Shown here in pieces: positions 6,136 through 9,953 of a DNA stretch of 9,953 nucleotides. The notes below the pieces were generated by a model. That model did no database searches, was not told the DNA's origin, and worked only from the letters and a program-made list of their open reading frames with translations. How positions within the stretch are numbered: position 1 is the first letter of the stretch; each line of letters begins with the position of its first letter. A program made the translations under genes and the position numbers. Source of the DNA: Candidatus Omnitrophota bacterium (GTDB taxonomy: Bacteria; Omnitrophota; Gorgyraeia; Gorgyraeales; Gorgyraeaceae); assembly GCA_026387215.1 (NCBI GenBank), contig JAPLMC010000008.1, positions 1 to 9,953 on the forward strand. The letters are read 5' to 3'.

Positions 6136-6236
6136 GAACTTGACACTTTGACAATATTAGTTTTGTCAAGTTTATGTTGCGGTTCAAGCGGTATAAAGTT
6201 GACAAATGTGACATTGTTAGAATGTTAAGTTTACGC
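6133..6236. repeat. ~104-bp palindromic repeat element, copy 2
   Basis: Second copy of the element at 4390-4493, in the same orientation. It too begins with TAAGAACTTGACAC at a stop codon. Unit c keeps CTTGACA (6139-6145) and TGTCAAG (6164-6170), with a degraded inner arm. Unit d has TTGACA (6199-6204) and TGTTAA (6223-6228), which still pair in RNA through G-U. The linker GCGGTTCAAGCGGTATAAAG and the following TTGACAAA are almost unchanged. It lies between the lipoyl-domain gene and the Lrp-type regulator. Confidence 0.85.
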
Positions 6237-6253
6237 GAACAATGGAGGGTGGT

Positions 6254-6739
6254 ATGAAAGAGATATTGGAGATTTTGGAAAAGGACGCGAGGACTACGCC
6301 TGAAGAAATAGCAAAGATGCTAAAAAAAAGTGTTAACGCCATAAAAAGTGCAATTAAAAAATATGAAAAAGAAGGCGTTATAATTAAATATAAAACAGTA
6401 GTCAATAGGGACATGTTGAAGGATGACGTGCAAAAAGTCAGGGCTCTTATAGAGGTGAGGGTTGCTCCTCAAAGAGGCCATGGTTTTGATCGTATAGCCG
6501 AAAGGATATATAGATTTCCTGAGGTTGTAAACTGTTATCTTTTGTCTGGGTCTTACGATCTATTAATTGTTGTAGAGGGTAGAGACATTCAAGAAGTCAG
6601 CAGTTTTGTTTCAGAACGGCTTGCAACAATAGATAATGTAAATAGCACTGTTACGCATTTTATTCTTAAAAGATATAAGGCGGACGGGGATATATTAAAA
6701 CGCATAGAGCGAAATCATCGCGTAGCAATATCGTTTTGA
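6254..6739 (+). CDS. Lrp/AsnC family transcriptional regulator
   Basis: Probable DNA-binding regulator responding to an amino acid. From ATG 6254 the product is 161 residues. Residues 1-50 form a winged helix-turn-helix of the Lrp type (EILEILEKDARTTPEEIAKML, then the recognition helix region SVNAIKSAIKKYEKEGVI). Residues 62-142 form the RAM ligand-binding and oligomerisation domain, with GSYDL at 99-103 where the family binds effectors. GGAGGG (6244-6249) lies 4 bases before ATG 6254; the alternative ATG at 6242 overlaps this site, so it is unlikely. It is followed by an aminotransferase after 27 bases, a common arrangement in which the regulator controls its neighbour. Ligand and target are not deducible here. 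Confidence 0.93.
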   Translation: MKEILEILEKDARTTPEEIAKMLKKSVNAIKSAIKKYEKEGVIIKYKTVVNRDMLKDDVQKVRALIEVRVAPQRGHGFDRIAERIYRFPEVVNCYLLSGSYDLLIVVEGRDIQEVSSFVSERLATIDNVNSTVTHFILKRYKADGDILKRIERNHRVAISF

Positions 6740-6766
6740 AGTTTATATTAAGATTAAGGTTAAGAT

Positions 6767-7927
6767 ATGAAAATTTCTAAAGTAGTTGAAAAAATGAAAC
6801 CTTCCGGCATAAGGGAATTTTTTGATCTCGTAATAGGGATGAAGGATGTTATTTCTCTTGGCGTAGGAGAGCCAGATTTTGTTACGCCATGGAATATATG
6901 CGAGTCAGCGATATTTTCCCTAGAAAAAGGCTATACATCCTATACTTCTAATAAAGGATTATACGAATTAAGATTCGCAATATCGAAATATCTTAAAAAT
7001 AGATACGCTCTTTTGTATAGCCCTGACGATAACATGCTGATAACTACAGGCGTAAGCGAGGCGGTAGACCTTGTTTTAAGGGCTATTCTGAATCGCGGGG
7101 ACAAAATACTTATTCCTGACCCCTCTTATGTGTCTTATGAGCCTGTAAGCGAATTAGCAGGAGGCAGAGTTATATTGATGAAGACGAGTGGAAAGGATAA
7201 TTTTAAATTAACGCCCGAGATTTTAACCAGATATGTATCCAGTGGTGTAAAAGCAGTTGTTCTGAATTATCCCGCAAATCCTACAGGGGTTTCTTATACG
7301 AAGAAAGAACTCTTGGCGCTTTCAAAAGTTTTTATAGAACATGATTTAATTGTAATAAGCGATGAAATATACGACGAGCTTACATATGATTTTTCGCATA
7401 CTCCGATTGCAACACTACCTGGCATGAAGCAGAGGACCGTATATTTGAACGGTTTCTCAAAAGCATATGCAATGACAGGTTGGCGCGTGGGTTATGCGTG
7501 CGGTCCTGAAGAAATAATAAGCGCAATGACAAAGATTCATCAATACACAATGCTGTGTGCTCCTATAATGGGCCAATTAGGCGCAATAGAAGCGCTCAGA
7601 GGCTCTGCAAACTCTGTCTTGGAAATGAAAAGGGAATATAAAAGACGCAGAGAGTTTGTTGTCTTAAAACTCAATGAAATAGGGTTGGAGTGTCGTATGC
7701 CGGAAGGCACTTTTTATGTTTTCCCGTACATTAAAAATACAGGAATGGGTTCTGTGGATTTTGCAAAAAAATTATTGCACAAAGAAAAAGTTGCGGTAGT
7801 GCCTGGAACCGCATTTGGTTCGCAGGGAGAAGGCTACATAAGGATCGCTTATGCTTCCAGCATGGATAATCTTAAAGAGGCAATGACTCGCATAGAGCAT
7901 TTTTTAAAGACTAATGGCACAGCATAA
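6767..7927 (+). CDS. Class I/II pyridoxal-phosphate aminotransferase
   Basis: Cytoplasmic fold-type I transaminase exchanging an amino group between an amino acid and a 2-oxo acid. The 386 residues carry the standard landmarks: GVGEPDF 32-38, the YTSYTSNKG substrate-entry segment, NPTG 171-174, SDEIYDEL 198-205 with D199 pairing to the cofactor nitrogen, and the Schiff-base lysine K232 in SKAYAMTGWR. R240 contacts the cofactor phosphate, and R359 in GYIRIAYA would bind the substrate carboxylate. It resembles the aspartate/aromatic/alanine group (AspC, PatA, AlaA-like), but specificity cannot be set from sequence alone. AAGG lies 7 bases before the ATG. It is probably co-transcribed with the preceding Lrp-type regulator and overlaps the next gene by 14 bases. 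Confidence 0.94.
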   Translation: MKISKVVEKMKPSGIREFFDLVIGMKDVISLGVGEPDFVTPWNICESAIFSLEKGYTSYTSNKGLYELRFAISKYLKNRYALLYSPDDNMLITTGVSEAVDLVLRAILNRGDKILIPDPSYVSYEPVSELAGGRVILMKTSGKDNFKLTPEILTRYVSSGVKAVVLNYPANPTGVSYTKKELLALSKVFIEHDLIVISDEIYDELTYDFSHTPIATLPGMKQRTVYLNGFSKAYAMTGWRVGYACGPEEIISAMTKIHQYTMLCAPIMGQLGAIEALRGSANSVLEMKREYKRRREFVVLKLNEIGLECRMPEGTFYVFPYIKNTGMGSVDFAKKLLHKEKVAVVPGTAFGSQGEGYIRIAYASSMDNLKEAMTRIEHFLKTNGTA

Positions 7928-8420
7928 AAAAGTTCTTTTGATGTATATAACCTCAAACTCAGGGCACTACAGGTCCAGCCTTGCGATAGAAAGCGCTTTG
8001 AAGATACTTTCCCCGGGCATAACCACTATGAACATCAATGGTTTTGCCTACACAAATCCTATTTTTGAAAAACTTATCAATAGGACATATATGAGCGTTA
8101 TAAGAAATAAGCCCGAAGTATGGGAGTATCTTTACGATAATCCGAAGGTTCTAAAAAATGTGCAGGGCATGAGAAATGCTATTCACAGGTCTAACTCTAA
8201 AAAATTAAAGATCCTGATTCAGGACGAATTCAAGCCTGACGCAGTTGTGTGTACCCAGGCGTTTCCTTGCGGCATGGTAGCGGATTATAAAAAGTATCTT
8301 GGATTAAACCTTCCGCTTTTCGGGGTATTGACCGACCATGCCCCTCATTCATACTGGATATTTGATAATGTAGACTATTATATATTGTGCCGTCTGAGGC
8401 AAGCAGAAATCATTTTATAA
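7914..8420 (+). CDS. MGDG-synthase-like glycosyltransferase, N-terminal fragment (frameshifted)
   Basis: N-terminal acceptor-binding half of a GT28-family lipid glycosyltransferase of the monogalactosyldiacylglycerol synthase / processive diacylglycerol glucosyltransferase (UgtP-like) type, which adds sugar from a nucleotide-sugar to diacylglycerol at the membrane face. Seen here are KKVLLMYITSNSGHYRSSLA (residues 5-24) with the conserved GH, then YLYDNPKVL, CTQAFPCGMVADY (113-125) and GVLTDHAPHSYWIFDNVDYY (137-156). Similarity continues to residue ~157, then the frame leaves the family and stops at 8420. The continuation begins in another frame at 8387. One added base, or two lost, around the ATATATT run at 8381-8386 would join them. 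The start overlaps the aminotransferase end by 14 bases, implying coupled translation. Confidence 0.85.
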   Translation: MAQHKKVLLMYITSNSGHYRSSLAIESALKILSPGITTMNINGFAYTNPIFEKLINRTYMSVIRNKPEVWEYLYDNPKVLKNVQGMRNAIHRSNSKKLKILIQDEFKPDAVVCTQAFPCGMVADYKKYLGLNLPLFGVLTDHAPHSYWIFDNVDYYILCRLRQAEIIL

Positions 8421-9052
8421 AAAATGGCGTAGAAGATGCTAAGATAAGGACTTTTGGCATACCTATTAGCCCACGATTTAGCGACAGATGCGAAAAAGAA
8501 GATATACGCAGAAAGCTTGGGCTTGACATATTCAAGCGCACTATACTTATAATGGGTGGGAGTCAGGGCCTTGGCCCTGTTGAAAAAATGGTGGATGCAC
8601 TGGAGCGGATATCTCTTGATTTTCAGATTCTGGTAGTCTGTGGCATTAACAAGCGACTTCAAAAGATATTGGCTAAGAGAAGGTCAAGATACAAGAAAAA
8701 GATGCTGGCTTTTGGTCTTGTGGAGAATGTGGATGAATTAATGGAGGCTTCGGATATCATAATTACCAAGCCAGGCGGATTGACAACTTCTGAAGCGCTT
8801 GCCAAAAACCTTCCGATGATTATAATTCACCCTATACCAGGGCAGGAAACAAAGAATACGGAATTTCTTTTGCAGCAAGGAGTTGCGCTGAGAGCAGAAG
8901 ACAAAGACGACGTAACTGTTTTGGTGCAGGAACTATTTTCAAACAGCGTTAAGCTTGACGAGATGCGAAAAAAAACGGATTTAATAAAGAAGCCAAACTC
9001 AGCAATGGATACCGCGCAGCTTGTCCTACATGCGATTAACAATACCAGATGA
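8387..9052 (+). CDS. MGDG-synthase-like glycosyltransferase, C-terminal fragment
   Basis: C-terminal nucleotide-sugar-binding half of the enzyme that begins at 7914. From GTG 8387 it reads PSEASRNHFIKNGV, the usual continuation after the VDYYxV segment, then GIPISPRF, the glycine-rich MGGSQGLGP (56-64), TKPGGLTTSEAL (127-138) and PIPGQETKNTEFL (149-161). The last two are the GT28 donor-binding signatures. The GTG is an internal valine codon with no ribosome-binding site, so this is not an independent gene. Together the halves would give about 380 residues, the normal size of the family. It ends at TGA 9050-9052, overlapping the acyltransferase start by ATGA. Confidence 0.85.
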   Translation: MPSEASRNHFIKNGVEDAKIRTFGIPISPRFSDRCEKEDIRRKLGLDIFKRTILIMGGSQGLGPVEKMVDALERISLDFQILVVCGINKRLQKILAKRRSRYKKKMLAFGLVENVDELMEASDIIITKPGGLTTSEALAKNLPMIIIHPIPGQETKNTEFLLQQGVALRAEDKDDVTVLVQELFSNSVKLDEMRKKTDLIKKPNSAMDTAQLVLHAINNTR

Positions 9053-9930
9053 TTTTTTATATTTTATATAGAATAGGTTTTTTGCTGGCAAATATTTTAT
9101 CATTGAAGCTTGCTTATAGCCTTGCGAAAAGGGTTTCAGATTTTCAGTACATCCTTGCCACAAAAGACAGAGAAGCAGTTGTGCAAAATTTGGGCATTAT
9201 AACGAAAAAAGACGCTAAAGAATGCCGAAAACTTGCCAGGAAAGTATTCAGGAATTTTGGATTATATCTTGTGGATTTTTTTAGGATGGCGAATCTTAGT
9301 AAAAAAGATATAAGAAAAAGGGTTAAAGTGGAGGGTATTGAAAACATAGATGGAGCTTTAAAGCAAAATAGAGGTGGGATTATATTAACGTGTCATATAG
9401 GAAACTGGGAGATGGGAGGCGTTGTTATGGCTATGCTTGGTTATGACGTGAGCGCTGTCGCCTTGAATCATAAACATAAAAATATAAATGATTTTTTTAT
9501 AAAACAACGCGAAGAAAAAGGCCTGAAGGTAATACCGATAAATCATATTATGAAACGCTGTGTATCAGCTCTGCGAAGAAAAGGATTTCTGGCGCTTGCG
9601 GGAGACAGGGATTTTACCAATAATGGAGAAATAATGGATTTTTTTGGCATGCCTACCAGTATTCCAAAAGGTCCTGCTATGTTCGCCTTAAAAACAGATT
9701 CGCCTGTCATTCCAGGATTTTTTATAAGAAGGGATACTTTTAATTACAGTCTTATATTCGATCGGCCTATAGATTTGAAAGAAACTCCAGGAATGGGTAG
9801 AGAAGAAATTATAAAAGAAGCAAATAAAAAGTTTGTAGCTAGTATGGAAAAATATATCAGGGCGTATCCTGATCAGTGGCTTGTATTCAGAAAATTCTGG
9901 GAAACGCCGGTTGACGCGTCAGTACTATGA
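9049..9930 (+). CDS. LpxL/HtrB-family lysophospholipid/lipid A acyltransferase
   Basis: Membrane-associated acyltransferase of the bacterial lipid A biosynthesis family (PF03279 type), which moves a fatty acyl chain from ACP or CoA to a lipid hydroxyl. The 293 residues begin with a hydrophobic N-terminal anchor (about 1-25). The catalytic HX4E motif is H116 to E121 in TCHIGNWEMGG. GDRDF follows at 185-189, then MDFFGMP at 196-202 with IPKGPAMFAL, and YPDQW at 273-277, all typical of the family. The start overlaps the glycosyltransferase stop as ATGA, and its own stop overlaps the next ATG in the same way. Context suggests glycolipid or outer-membrane lipid assembly; whether the acceptor is lipid A or another lipid cannot be told from sequence. 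Confidence 0.92.
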   Translation: MIFYILYRIGFLLANILSLKLAYSLAKRVSDFQYILATKDREAVVQNLGIITKKDAKECRKLARKVFRNFGLYLVDFFRMANLSKKDIRKRVKVEGIENIDGALKQNRGGIILTCHIGNWEMGGVVMAMLGYDVSAVALNHKHKNINDFFIKQREEKGLKVIPINHIMKRCVSALRRKGFLALAGDRDFTNNGEIMDFFGMPTSIPKGPAMFALKTDSPVIPGFFIRRDTFNYSLIFDRPIDLKETPGMGREEIIKEANKKFVASMEKYIRAYPDQWLVFRKFWETPVDASVL

Positions 9931-9953
9931 GCGAGTCTAATATTTTTATAATA
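9927..9953 (+). CDS. Start of an unidentified downstream gene (partial)
   Basis: ATG at 9927 overlaps the acyltransferase stop as ATGA, the same coupling seen at 9049. Nine codons are visible (MSESNIFII), running off the window end. The hydrophobic beta-strand-like start would fit a nucleotide-binding or glycosyltransferase fold, but nine residues do not allow identification. Confidence 0.5.

Noticed and set aside
4390..6236. CRISPR array
   Set aside because: Only two ~104-bp copies of two units, separated by three genes, with no regular spacers and no cas genes in view.

Overview
The window looks like a chromosomal stretch from an AT-rich, Gram-negative-type bacterium. All genes supported here lie on the + strand and are tightly packed. 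Gene order (RNase E/G, rplU, rpmA, obgE, proB, proA), a GT28 monogalactosyldiacylglycerol-synthase-like enzyme followed by an LpxL-type acyltransferase, and the overall protein flavour suggest an uncultured lineage such as Candidatus Omnitrophota. That assignment is an inference from recall, not a search result.

Layout. Positions 1-546 hold the 3' part of an RNase E/G gene. A strong sigma70-type promoter (536-564) overlaps its end and drives rplU-rpmA-obgE (662-2244). Both rplU and rpmA are preceded by a similar folded leader. A perfect 16-bp inverted repeat (2246-2280) separates obgE from proB-proA (2279-4392), the last two steps to glutamate semialdehyde. Then comes a lipoylation group: lipB, lipA and a free-standing lipoyl domain (4496-6135). 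It is bracketed by two ~104-bp copies of a palindromic repeat (4390-4493 and 6133-6236). After that follow an Lrp/AsnC regulator with a class I aminotransferase (6254-7927), then a translationally coupled glycolipid/membrane-lipid group: glycosyltransferase, acyltransferase and the start of one more gene (7914-9953).

How the genes work together. The first block is RNA turnover and 50S ribosome assembly. The second makes proline precursors. The third makes octanoyl-protein, converts it to lipoyl-protein, and supplies a carrier domain. The fourth is probably amino-acid-responsive transamination. The last builds or remodels membrane glycolipids.

Three genes are broken as written: proB lacks its N-terminal ATP-site strand, lipA has lost roughly a dozen conserved residues out of frame, and the glycosyltransferase carries a single-base frameshift. 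Their partners are intact, so sequence error is at least as likely as gene decay. The most interesting non-coding signals are the paired ribosomal-protein leaders and the four-unit palindromic repeat family flanking the lip genes. No stretch over 300 bases lacks a gene.
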